Shown piece by piece: positions 1 to 7,896 of a stretch of DNA of 64,000 bases. The DNA lies in NCBI GenBank assembly GCA_934539585.1, contig CAKTCT010000013.1, forward strand, positions 5,110 to 69,109, written 5' to 3'. The notes beneath the pieces are model-generated. The model saw only the letters and a list, made by a program, of their open reading frames with translations. It was not told the DNA's origin and searched no databases. The stretch is from an uncultured Oscillospiraceae bacterium (GTDB taxonomy: Bacteria > Bacillota > Clostridia > Oscillospirales > Ruminococcaceae). The position numbers and the translations under genes were made by a program. Each line of letters opens with the position of its first letter. The first letter of the stretch is position 1.

Positions 1-1563
1 TCCCGCACAAAGCGCCCCTCCGGCCAGCGGCTTCCAGAAAAGCCCCAGAAACCGGAACTGGATCCCGGTGATCTTCCCCAGCCAGATCAGGCACAGCACC
101 ATGATCACCCCGTAGCAGACGGCGGTGCCCGCCGCGGCCCCCCGGACGTTGATAGCTGGGATGCCGATGGTAGCGTAATTGACGATGAATTTCAACGCCG
201 CCCCCAGCAGCATGAATTTGGGCGGCAGATCCGCCCGCCCCAGGGCCTGCAGAGCCGCAAACAGCGGCGCGCTCATCCCCAGGAACAGCAGCGCGATCCC
301 CTGGAGGCTCAGCACCGGAGCCGCAATGGCCACCTCCGCCGCCTTGCCGGGATACAGCAGGGTCAGAATGGGCTGAGCCATGGCGAAAATGCCCAGGCTC
401 AAGGGCGCCGTAATGAGGAACGTCATCCGGATCAGGGACTCGATGTTCACCCGGGTCCCCTTCATGTCCCGGACGGTCCAGGCCGCCGTGACGCTGGGCA
501 GCGCGCTTTTCCCGAAGATGGTGGTAAAGGCCGGCACCAGATTGAACACCGACAGGGCGTACCCGCTGTATGAGCCGTAAATGAAGTTGGCGCTGCCGTT
601 TTCCGCCAGGACCTGGGCCGGGATCACGCTGTCGAAAATCTTCAGCATGGCGTCCGAGTGGGCCTGAAACGCCGCGTCCAGCCGCCGGATAATGGTAAAG
701 GTGTCGATAAACTGGGCCACGTTGACCACAATGGACCCCACGGAGATGGGCACGGCGATCTTGATCAGCCGCACCAGCAGCACCCGGCCCCGCATGGCCC
801 GGGGGGAGTATTTCAGGTCCTCCTCGGTGACGCCGTCGCCCTGCCGCTTGTAGCGGATCAGCAGGTACGCCGTCCCCACGATGGTGGAAAGGGTCACGCC
901 GAAAATCGCCGCAGCCGCCGCGTAAGGCGCGGCGATCCGCTGCATCTCCGCCGCCGTGGCGGCCGTCTGTCCGAAAATGGGCTGCCCCGCCTGGAACTTC
1001 GCGTCGGCGTACCTGGTCACGCCAAAGGCCAGGGCCAGGCCGAAGACCATCTTGGCCACCACCTCCACCACCTGGGAGACCGCCGTGGGGATCATGTTCC
1101 GCAGCCCCTCGTAGTATCCCCGGTAGGCCGAAGTCATGCACCCGAAGAAAATCGCCGGCGAAATGGCCAGGACGCTGTACAGCGCGCTGGGAGTTTTTGC
1201 AATGTTCACGAACAGCTTGCTGCCCAGCGCCATCAGCAGGAACCCGCCGATGCCCAGGGCCAGGAAAAACCGGACAGAAATGGAATGAATCTTCTTGATG
1301 TCCCGGTACCGCCCCCGGACCGACTGCTCCGCCACCATCTTGGAAACGGCGGAGGGCAGCCCGGCGGTGGAAAAGGCGTAGATCATAGTGAACACGCTGT
1401 ACGCGGTGGAGAAATACCCCATCCCTTCCCCGTCCAGGATGTTCCCCAGGGGAATTTTGAAAATCGCTCCGAAGAGCTTGACGAGGATCATGGCCACCGC
1501 CAGGATGGACACGCCCTGGAGCATGCTCTGGCTCTTGCTGTTCTGCAAATACAACACTCCCAT
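1..1563 (-). CDS. MOP-superfamily lipid/polysaccharide flippase (SpoVB/MurJ-like), partial
   Basis: Multi-pass membrane flippase that probably moves a lipid-linked cell-wall or spore-cortex precursor across the cytoplasmic membrane. About 520 residues are readable and the frame leaves the window still open, so only a short C-terminal piece is missing if the usual family length of about 540 holds. Hydrophobic helices start near residue 18. The segment YRGYYEGLRNMIPTAVSQ near residues 148-164 is typical of the SpoVB/YtgP branch. The start is uncertain: the ATG at 1563 lacks a clear ribosome site and sits 2 nt from a strong GC hairpin (1565-1591), while an in-frame TTG five codons in has GGGAG 8 nt upstream. 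SpoVB, MurJ-like and O-antigen flippases cannot be told apart here. Confidence 0.85.
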   Translation of the reverse strand, partial: MGVLYLQNSKSQSMLQGVSILAVAMILVKLFGAIFKIPLGNILDGEGMGYFSTAYSVFTMIYAFSTAGLPSAVSKMVAEQSVRGRYRDIKKIHSISVRFFLALGIGGFLLMALGSKLFVNIAKTPSALYSVLAISPAIFFGCMTSAYRGYYEGLRNMIPTAVSQVVEVVAKMVFGLALAFGVTRYADAKFQAGQPIFGQTAATAAEMQRIAAPYAAAAAIFGVTLSTIVGTAYLLIRYKRQGDGVTEEDLKYSPRAMRGRVLLVRLIKIAVPISVGSIVVNVAQFIDTFTIIRRLDAAFQAHSDAMLKIFDSVIPAQVLAENGSANFIYGSYSGYALSVFNLVPAFTTIFGKSALPSVTAAWTVRDMKGTRVNIESLIRMTFLITAPLSLGIFAMAQPILTLLYPGKAAEVAIAAPVLSLQGIALLFLGMSAPLFAALQALGRADLPPKFMLLGAALKFIVNYATIGIPAINVRGAAAGTAVCYGVIMVLCLIWLGKITGIQFRFLGLFWKPLAGGALCAG

Positions 1564-1623
1564 AGCGGTCCGGGGAAACCGCCCCGGCCGCTCTATGCTT
1601 GACGAATCTCAGTTGTCCGGAAA

Positions 1624-2106
1624 TTACTCCTCAGAAGGAGTCTCCTCCCCAGCCGTTTCCTCGGAAACGCTCTCCGCCGGGGCTTCATTCTCCTCCGCGG
1701 AGGGTTCCTCAACGGGCTCTTCTTCCTCCTGAGGAGCGGAAGCGTCCAGCTTGTTGCCGCATTTATTGCAGTAGCAGGCGTCCTTTTCGTTGCGGCTGCC
1801 GCAGGCCGGGCAGACCCGGATGTTTTTCCGCTTGGCGATCTCCTGGTTGACCTGGTCGATCCGCTCTTTCAGGGAGTCGATCTCCTCGATGAGAGAATCC
1901 ATCAGCTCCTTGTTGCTGAAATCGGACTTCACCATGGTGTAAACGGCGTTGCCCAGCTTCTCATAGAGGCTTTTCAGCTCGGCGCTCATCTGCACACACT
2001 GATATTTCAGCTTCGACACTTCCACGACGTTGTCGGTCTTTTTCCCGGCGATATCCACCAGATTCTTGGCGGAATTGATCAGATCGTCCAAAACATTGCT
2101 CATCAT
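1624..2106 (-). CDS. Coiled-coil protein with C-terminal zinc ribbon and acidic tail
   Basis: Small cytoplasmic protein of 160 residues. Residues 1-95 are helical and rich in charged heptad-like segments, suggesting a coiled coil. Two CxxC pairs follow (CPAC near 98-101, CNKC near 110-113), forming a double-knuckle zinc ribbon, and the last 30 residues are almost all Glu, Ala and Ser. AAAGGA lies 6 nt before the start and two Met codons are adjacent. It lies between the kinase gene and the flippase gene on the same strand. Proteins of this layout are common in Clostridia and lack a known role. No catalytic motif is visible. Confidence 0.8.
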   Translation of the reverse strand: MMSNVLDDLINSAKNLVDIAGKKTDNVVEVSKLKYQCVQMSAELKSLYEKLGNAVYTMVKSDFSNKELMDSLIEEIDSLKERIDQVNQEIAKRKNIRVCPACGSRNEKDACYCNKCGNKLDASAPQEEEEPVEEPSAEENEAPAESVSEETAGEETPSEE

Positions 2107-2201
2107 TTGTCATCCTTTCTCATGGTTGATGGTGAAACTCCGGCCGCCGCACCGCAGCGCCGGGGGGGATGTACCCATTATATCCCTTTTTTCCCCGGGA
2201 T

Positions 2202-3143
2202 TCAAGGCAAAACGAGAAATTCCCGCAAAAGGGAGTCCTTTGGCACCAGGTTCAAGGGCATCCCCTCGAAATACCGGATGGCGGCGCAGAGCCTGGAGAC
2301 AATGGCCCCGTAAGGCCCCTCCGACAGCTCCGGCCGGTCCAGCAGCTCCAGCAGAATGGGCCGGTAGACCATGGCCTCGTACCCGTGGAAGGAATCCACC
2401 CAGTAGTCCGCTCCCAGCCGGAAGGGCCGGATGTACTCCGTCTCCCCCCGGACCACGTTTTTCCACATGGACAGCGTCTCCGCCGGCTCGCACCCCCGGA
2501 AGTTGTGGTCCCGGATGATGCGCCGGATGAGCCGCAGCTCCCGGGTGCTGAGAATCCGCTCGTCGTCCACATAATATTCGGTCTTGATGGAGATATACAC
2601 CTTCAGCGCCTTCCGGCAGAACTCCCGCCCCGCGATAAAGGGGTTGAGAGCGTGGAGCCCCTCCACCACCACCGCCGTCCGGTCGTCGGCGGTAAAGTGC
2701 CGGACCTCATCGCTGCGCCGCCCCAGGGAAAAGTCGAAAATGGGGAAATCGCTCTCCCCCGTTTCAAACAGCGCCCCGAAGCAGCGGTCCATGGCCGCCG
2801 CGTCCAGGAGCTCCACCGATTCCAGGTCCCGGCTGCCGTCCTCCAGAAGGGGAGCCGCCTCCCGCCCCAGGAAAAAGTCGTCCAGGGACACCGACACCGT
2901 CCGGAGCCCCCGGCGGTGCAGCGCTTCCCGGAGATTCAGGGAGGTGGTGGTCTTTCCGGAGCTGCTGGGCCCTGCCAGCAGCAGCACCCGGCTCTCCCCC
3001 ATCCGCCCCAGGAAATCGTCGGCAATGGCCTCCACCTGGTCCCGGTAGAACTGCTCCGAACGGGCCACCACGGCCTCCGGGTCCCGGCGGGCGCTTTCGT
3101 TGAGCACCGTTACGTCAAACCGTTCCTTCCGGTCCGTCACCAT
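2202..3143 (-). CDS. Uridine-kinase/phosphoribulokinase-family P-loop kinase
   Basis: P-loop nucleoside kinase of the uridine kinase family, 313 residues, longer than classic Udk (about 210). The Walker A motif GPSSSGKT is at residues 58-65, VSLDDFF (probable phosphate-acceptor site region) lies near 86, and VVEGLHALN near 160 matches the family's third motif. The start is clear: AAGGAGGG sits 7 nt before the ATG. It overlaps the 3' end of hemZ by 29 nt, so it is the last gene of the recJ-relA-dtd-MBL-hemZ run. The substrate is not certain; uridine/cytidine is inferred from the family only. Confidence 0.85.
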   Translation of the reverse strand: MVTDRKERFDVTVLNESARRDPEAVVARSEQFYRDQVEAIADDFLGRMGESRVLLLAGPSSSGKTTTSLNLREALHRRGLRTVSVSLDDFFLGREAAPLLEDGSRDLESVELLDAAAMDRCFGALFETGESDFPIFDFSLGRRSDEVRHFTADDRTAVVVEGLHALNPFIAGREFCRKALKVYISIKTEYYVDDERILSTRELRLIRRIIRDHNFRGCEPAETLSMWKNVVRGETEYIRPFRLGADYWVDSFHGYEAMVYRPILLELLDRPELSEGPYGAIVSRLCAAIRYFEGMPLNLVPKDSLLREFLVLP

Positions 3144-4605
3144 AGGACCGCCCTCCTTTCAGCATTTCCCGAAGCGCGTCCTTCCTTGTCAGTATATCGG
3201 AAAACCGCGCCAGATATTCATAGGGATACTTATAATTGAACACCCGGTCGATGCGCCCGGGCCGGACCACCTTGCTGACCCCGCCTGCGCCCACCGCCAA
3301 TATGGACTGAACCTCCTCCATGATGTAGACGTTGTACCGCCCGAAGTACCCGGGCTTAGCATAGCCCACGTTTTCCAGGTTGCCCATGGTGTTTTTCTGC
3401 CGGTAGAGATAGTAGGGCAGATACCCCGCCTCCGCCATGGCCTTCCCGGTGTAGTCCACCATGGCCTGGACCGCGCTGTAATCCTCGCTGCCGTCCATTT
3501 CCGCAAAGAGGTCCGCCGCCCGCTTCACCGAAAGGGCATGGACCGTGATGTTCTCCGGACCCAGCCGGATGGCCCGGTCCAGGGACCTCCGGAACCCCTC
3601 CGGCGTATCCGTTGGCAGCCCGGCGATGAGGTCCATGTTGATGGCCTCGAAGCCGTAGCCCCGGGCCAGCTTATAGCACTCTACGACCTGGTTTGCCGTA
3701 TGCCGCCGCCCCACCGCCTGCAGGACGCTGTCCTCGAAGGTCTGGGGATTGATGCTGATGCGGTTGGCCCCGGCCTCCCGGATCACCCGGAGCTTTTCCG
3801 GGGTGATGGTGTCCGCCCGGCCGGCCTCGATGGTGTATTCCATGTCCGCCGGAGGGTCAAAGTGCTCCCGGACCGCGTCTGTCACCTGTTTGAGCTGCTC
3901 CGCCGTCAGGGAGGTGGGCGTTCCTCCGCCGATGTACACCGACCGCAGCCGAAGTCCGGTTTCCCTGGCCAGATTCGCTGTAAAGGCAATCTCCTGTACG
4001 AGGTGATTCAGGTAATCCGGCAGCAGCTTTTTCGCCTTGGGGTGGTCAATGGAGTGGGACACAAAAGAGCAGTAGCTGCACCGGGACGGGCAGTACGGAA
4101 TCGACACATACAGGCTGAAATCCCGGGGCTCCATGTCCGCCAGCAGCTCCCTCTGGATGTCGGAAATCTGCATGGCAAGCCGGGCTTTTTCCTCGGAGAC
4201 CAGGCAGTCCCTGGTCATCTCATCCAGAGCTTCCTGTCTTGATTTGCCGGAATCCAACGAATGCTGGAACCGCTTCACCGGCCGGATTCCCGTCAGGATT
4301 CCCCACCGGGGCGTCACGCCGGTGGCCTTTTGCAGCAGCCGGTAGAGCATCCGGGCGAACTCCATTTCGCAGTCCGTTTCGTACTTTTCGCCCTTTTCCA
4401 CCCGGGAAACCGCGTCCTCCGCGAAGCCTCCCACCCGGACCCGGACCGTCAGCTCCCCGTCCTCCGACCGGAGGAACGCCAGATAGTCCTCCTCCGGGAA
4501 ATCCGTGGAATCGTACACAAAGGAAAACCGCCGCAAGGGAAAAAACAGCCGCGCCACGTTTTCCATCTCATATTTGAAGTCGTTTCCGTTAAAAAAGATC
4601 GTCAT
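3115..4605 (-). CDS. hemZ: HemZ-type radical SAM coproporphyrinogen dehydrogenase
   Basis: Oxygen-independent coproporphyrinogen III oxidase-like enzyme of heme synthesis, 496 residues, cytoplasmic. The radical-SAM cluster motif is YCPSRCSYC with cysteines 172, 176 and 179, followed by GGGTPTSL and the HemN-like segment that starts INPQTFED. An N-terminal region of about 165 residues before the cluster is the mark of HemZ rather than HemN. Its 5' end overlaps the metallo-hydrolase gene by 17 nt and its 3' end overlaps the kinase gene, so the operon is tightly coupled. No other heme genes are in the window, and HemZ and HemW proteins may have other roles, so the exact reaction is inferred. Confidence 0.9.
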   Translation of the reverse strand: MTIFFNGNDFKYEMENVARLFFPLRRFSFVYDSTDFPEEDYLAFLRSEDGELTVRVRVGGFAEDAVSRVEKGEKYETDCEMEFARMLYRLLQKATGVTPRWGILTGIRPVKRFQHSLDSGKSRQEALDEMTRDCLVSEEKARLAMQISDIQRELLADMEPRDFSLYVSIPYCPSRCSYCSFVSHSIDHPKAKKLLPDYLNHLVQEIAFTANLARETGLRLRSVYIGGGTPTSLTAEQLKQVTDAVREHFDPPADMEYTIEAGRADTITPEKLRVIREAGANRISINPQTFEDSVLQAVGRRHTANQVVECYKLARGYGFEAINMDLIAGLPTDTPEGFRRSLDRAIRLGPENITVHALSVKRAADLFAEMDGSEDYSAVQAMVDYTGKAMAEAGYLPYYLYRQKNTMGNLENVGYAKPGYFGRYNVYIMEEVQSILAVGAGGVSKVVRPGRIDRVFNYKYPYEYLARFSDILTRKDALREMLKGGRSYGDGPEGTV

Positions 4606-5227
4606 GGCCGCTCATTCCCATATATGGATTTTTCTTGCGTTCTTCGTCCAGAGTCGTCAGCGCCCCGTGGCCGGGATACACATGGAAATCCCCCTTCAGC
4701 GCCGCCAGCCGCCCCACCGACGCCAGGAGCTCCCGCCAGCTTCCGCCGTAAAGGTCCGTCCGTCCCACGCCGCCCCGGAACAAGGTGTCCCCGGAAAACA
4801 GCGCGTCCCCGATCCGGTAGCAGCAGGACCCTTTGCTGTGCCCCGGCGTGTGGAGCAGCAGGAAGCTGAGCCCTCCCACGGAGACGCTTTCCCCGCCGTT
4901 CAGGAGCCGGGTCCCCTCCACCTTCTCCGCCGGGAGCCCGAACGCCGCCCCGGCGTTTTTCTCATCGTCCGTGAGCATCTCCCCGTCAGCCCGGTGGATG
5001 TAGACCGGGATAGAGAACCGCTCCTGCAGAGCCGCCGCCCCGCCGATGTGGTCGAAATGCCCGTGGGTCAGGAGAATGGCCCCGGGAGTCAGCCCGTCCT
5101 CCTCCATGCAGGCGACGATCTTCTCCGGCTCCGCGCCGGGGTCCAGAATGGCCGTAACCCCGTCCCCGTCGGAGACCAGATAGCAGTTGGTCTCCACCGG
5201 GCCGACGGTCAGCGCCGTGATCTTCAT
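4589..5227 (-). CDS. MBL-fold metallo-hydrolase (glyoxalase II-like)
   Basis: Cytoplasmic metallo-beta-lactamase-fold hydrolase of 212 residues. The metal-binding motif THGHFDH occupies residues 54-60 (His55, His57, Asp59, His60), and later ligands are visible in HTPGHSKG, SGDTLF and YPGHG. Size and motif order match the glyoxalase II-like YcbL/YqgX group, so a thioester substrate such as hydroxyacylglutathione or a related thiol adduct is likely but unproven. The start ATG overlaps the stop of dtd by 4 nt (translational coupling), in the conserved relA-dtd-MBL-hemZ order. Confidence 0.88.
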   Translation of the reverse strand: MKITALTVGPVETNCYLVSDGDGVTAILDPGAEPEKIVACMEEDGLTPGAILLTHGHFDHIGGAAALQERFSIPVYIHRADGEMLTDDEKNAGAAFGLPAEKVEGTRLLNGGESVSVGGLSFLLLHTPGHSKGSCCYRIGDALFSGDTLFRGGVGRTDLYGGSWRELLASVGRLAALKGDFHVYPGHGALTTLDEERKKNPYMGMSGHDDLF

Positions 5228-5700
5228 AAGGCTCCTCCTTCCCGGGACTTTTTCCTCATCTGATCCGTGTCCATGATCAGGGTGATGGGCCCGCTGGCGG
5301 TCATTTCAATCTCCATGTGGGCCCCGAACCGGCCGGTCTCCACCGGAATCCCCTGCTCCCGGAGCCGCTGCACATAAAGCTCATAAAGCTCCTCCGCCAG
5401 GGGCTGTTTGGCCGCCTGGATAAAGGAGGGCCGGTGCCCCTTCCGGCAGTCCCCGCCCAACGTGAAGTTGGACACCGCCAGCACCGCGCCTCCCACGTCC
5501 TTCAGGGACCGGTTCAGCTTGTCCTGGTCGTCGGTGAACACCCGGAGATTGGCGGTTTTCTCCGCCAGGTACCCGCAGAGGTCCTCGGTATCCCCCTCCA
5601 TGACTCCCACCAGGACCAGAAACCCCAGTCCGATGCGGCCGGTCTCCTCCCCGTCCGCCGTTACGCAGGCGTTTTTCACCCGCTGGATTACTAATTTCAT
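5224..5700 (-). CDS. dtd: D-aminoacyl-tRNA deacylase
   Basis: Removes D-amino acids (and probably glycine mischarged on tRNA-Ala) from tRNA as a translation quality-control step. The 158 residues start with MKLVIQRV, the usual Dtd N-terminus. The catalytic segment reads SNFTLGGDCRKGHRPSF where most Dtd have SQFTL, and the Gly-cisPro motif reads SGPIT where NxPVT is usual; both are mild variants. The gene follows relA by 9 nt and overlaps the MBL gene by 4 nt, an arrangement conserved in Firmicutes. Confidence 0.93.
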   Translation of the reverse strand: MKLVIQRVKNACVTADGEETGRIGLGFLVLVGVMEGDTEDLCGYLAEKTANLRVFTDDQDKLNRSLKDVGGAVLAVSNFTLGGDCRKGHRPSFIQAAKQPLAEELYELYVQRLREQGIPVETGRFGAHMEIEMTASGPITLIMDTDQMRKKSREGGAL

Positions 5701-5709
5701 CTCTGCCTC

Positions 5710-7881
5710 CTATTTGCCGGAACGCTCCACCGACAGCACGCCGGGGACCTTGGAAATCTTCTGAATGATGCTGCTCAGATGCTCCAGTCCTTGGGTGCTG
5801 ATGGTCACAAGGACGTTGATGTTGCCGTTTTTCAGCTCCCGGGCGTTGAACTCGTGGGTAGGCACCCGCATATTGGCCAGGGCCACGCTGATGTCTGCCA
5901 GCATGCTGTTGCTGTTTCTGGCCACGATGTCCAGGGTGGACCGGAACTGGCTGGAGGAGCGGTCCGCCCACCGGACGGCCACCCAGCGCTCCCGCTGAAT
6001 GGCGTCGTTCATGGACGCCTGGACGTTCTGGCAGTCCCGCTTGTGGACAGAGACCCCATATCCCCGGGTGATGAACCCCACGATGTCGTCGCCGGGCAGC
6101 GGGTTGCAGCACTGGGCGAATTTCACCAGGCAGTTGTTGATGCCCTCCACAATGACCCCGCTGGAATTCTTCTTGGCGGTGGGCTTGACGTCCCCCAGCT
6201 CCGCCTGGGTGATGAGGGCCGTTTTCTGCTGCCGGGCGTAGTCGTCCTTGACCCTGGGCATGACCCGGGACAGCAGAACGCCGCCGTAGCCGATGGCCGC
6301 AAAGAAGTCGTCCACGCTCTCCCGGTGGTACCGCTTGACCAGAGATTCCAGCAGCGCCTGGTACTCGTCCCCTTCGTAGTGGATGTAGTTCCGCTTCAGC
6401 TCCCGCTCGAACTCCGCCTTGCCCTCGGCGATATTTTCTTCCTTCCGCTCCTTTTTGAACCAGGCGCGGATTTTGTTCCGGGCCTCGCTGGTCTTAGCGA
6501 TGGTCAGCCAGTTGCGGTTGGGCCCGGCCTCGGTCTTGGAGGTGAGGATTTCCACGATCTCCCCGGTCTTGACCTGATAGTCCAGGGGAACGATGCGCCC
6601 GTCCACCTTGGCCCCGGTCATCCGGTTGCCCACCGCCGTGTGGATGGCGTAGGCGAAGTCCACGATGGTGGACCCTACCGGCAGACTTTTCACGTCCCCT
6701 TTGGGGGTAAAGACAAAGACGTCGTCCACCGCCAGGTCGTTTTTGATGTTCTTGACGATGTCCTCAGCGCCCTCGGCCTCCTGCTGGTTCTCGATCATCT
6801 GCCGGATCCAGGCCAGACGCTCCTCCAGCTTGTCCTTGCCCTGGATGCCCGCCTTGTACTTCCAGTGGGCGGCGATGCCGAATTCCGCAGTGTAATGCAT
6901 GTCCCAGGTCCGGATCTGAATCTCAAAGGGAATCCCCTTCTTGTCGATGACCGTGGTGTGGAGGGACTGGTACATGTTGGGCTTGGGCGTGGAAATATAA
7001 TCCTTGAACCGGTTGGGGATGGGCTGGAACAGATCGTGGATGATCCCCAGAATGTTGTAGCACTCGATAACGGTATTGACAATGACCCGGACGGCATAGA
7101 CGTCATAGAGCTCCTCGAAGCTCTTGCCCATCATGTACACCTTCCGGTAGATGCCGTAGATGCTCTTGACCCGCCCCTCGATGTGGGGCTCGATGCCGTA
7201 TTCCTTCAGCCGCTCGGCGATCTTGGCCTTGATCTCCACGATAAAGGCTTCCCGCTCCGGCTTTTTCAGCTCCAGCGTGTCCTCGATCTCCTTGTACCCC
7301 ACCGGGTCCAGGTACCGCAGCGCCAGGTCCTCCAGCTCCTCCTTGACCCCCCGGATACCCAGCCGGTGGGCGATGGGCGCGTAGATTTCCATGGTTTCCA
7401 GGGAGATTTCCCGCTGCTTCCGCTCACTTTTGAAGGAAAGGGTCCGCATGTTGTGGAGCCGGTCCGCCAGCTTGATGATAATAACCCGGATGTCCTCGCT
7501 CATGGCCAGCAGCATCTTCCGGACGTTTTCCGACTGCTGCTCCTCTTTGGTGGTCAGGGGAATCTGTCCCAGCTTGGTCACGCCGTCGACCATCAGGGCC
7601 ACGTCGTGGCCGAACTGCTTGCGGATTCCCTCCAGGGTGGCGTCGGTGTCCTCCACCACGTCGTGGAGCAGCGCCGCGCAGAGGCAGTCGGTGTCCATTC
7701 CCAGCCCCACCAGAATCAGCGCCACCGACACCGGGTGGGAGATATACGGCTCCCCGGACTGCCGGAACTGGCCGTCGTGGAACCTGGCGGCACATTCATA
7801 GGCGCGCTGGATTTTCTCGATGTCGTAGGTCTTGTCGCTCTGCTTCAGCGCCGTGAGCAGTTCTTCATAGGTTCCCGCCAT
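5710..7881 (-). CDS. relA: Bifunctional (p)ppGpp synthetase/hydrolase
   Basis: Makes and degrades the alarmone (p)ppGpp in the stringent response. The 723 residues have the full long-RSH layout: an HD hydrolase domain (HP at 49-50, HDVVEDTD from 73), a synthetase domain around 240-350, a TGS domain near 390-450 that opens with FVFTPKGDV, a cysteine/His-containing conserved region (FAQCCNPLPGD), and a C-terminal ACT domain after about 650. Both catalytic halves look intact, so a Rel-type enzyme is expected. GGAGG lies 8 nt before the ATG and recJ ends 15 nt upstream, so the two are co-transcribed. Confidence 0.96.
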   Translation of the reverse strand: MAGTYEELLTALKQSDKTYDIEKIQRAYECAARFHDGQFRQSGEPYISHPVSVALILVGLGMDTDCLCAALLHDVVEDTDATLEGIRKQFGHDVALMVDGVTKLGQIPLTTKEEQQSENVRKMLLAMSEDIRVIIIKLADRLHNMRTLSFKSERKQREISLETMEIYAPIAHRLGIRGVKEELEDLALRYLDPVGYKEIEDTLELKKPEREAFIVEIKAKIAERLKEYGIEPHIEGRVKSIYGIYRKVYMMGKSFEELYDVYAVRVIVNTVIECYNILGIIHDLFQPIPNRFKDYISTPKPNMYQSLHTTVIDKKGIPFEIQIRTWDMHYTAEFGIAAHWKYKAGIQGKDKLEERLAWIRQMIENQQEAEGAEDIVKNIKNDLAVDDVFVFTPKGDVKSLPVGSTIVDFAYAIHTAVGNRMTGAKVDGRIVPLDYQVKTGEIVEILTSKTEAGPNRNWLTIAKTSEARNKIRAWFKKERKEENIAEGKAEFERELKRNYIHYEGDEYQALLESLVKRYHRESVDDFFAAIGYGGVLLSRVMPRVKDDYARQQKTALITQAELGDVKPTAKKNSSGVIVEGINNCLVKFAQCCNPLPGDDIVGFITRGYGVSVHKRDCQNVQASMNDAIQRERWVAVRWADRSSSQFRSTLDIVARNSNSMLADISVALANMRVPTHEFNARELKNGNINVLVTISTQGLEHLSSIIQKISKVPGVLSVERSGK

Positions 7882-7896
7882 ATTTTGTGCCTCCTT

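Noticed and set aside
2169..4242. Plus-strand frames of 356 and 380 codons opposite the kinase and hemZ genes
   Set aside because: Antisense shadows with Pro/Arg/His-rich translations and no start signals.
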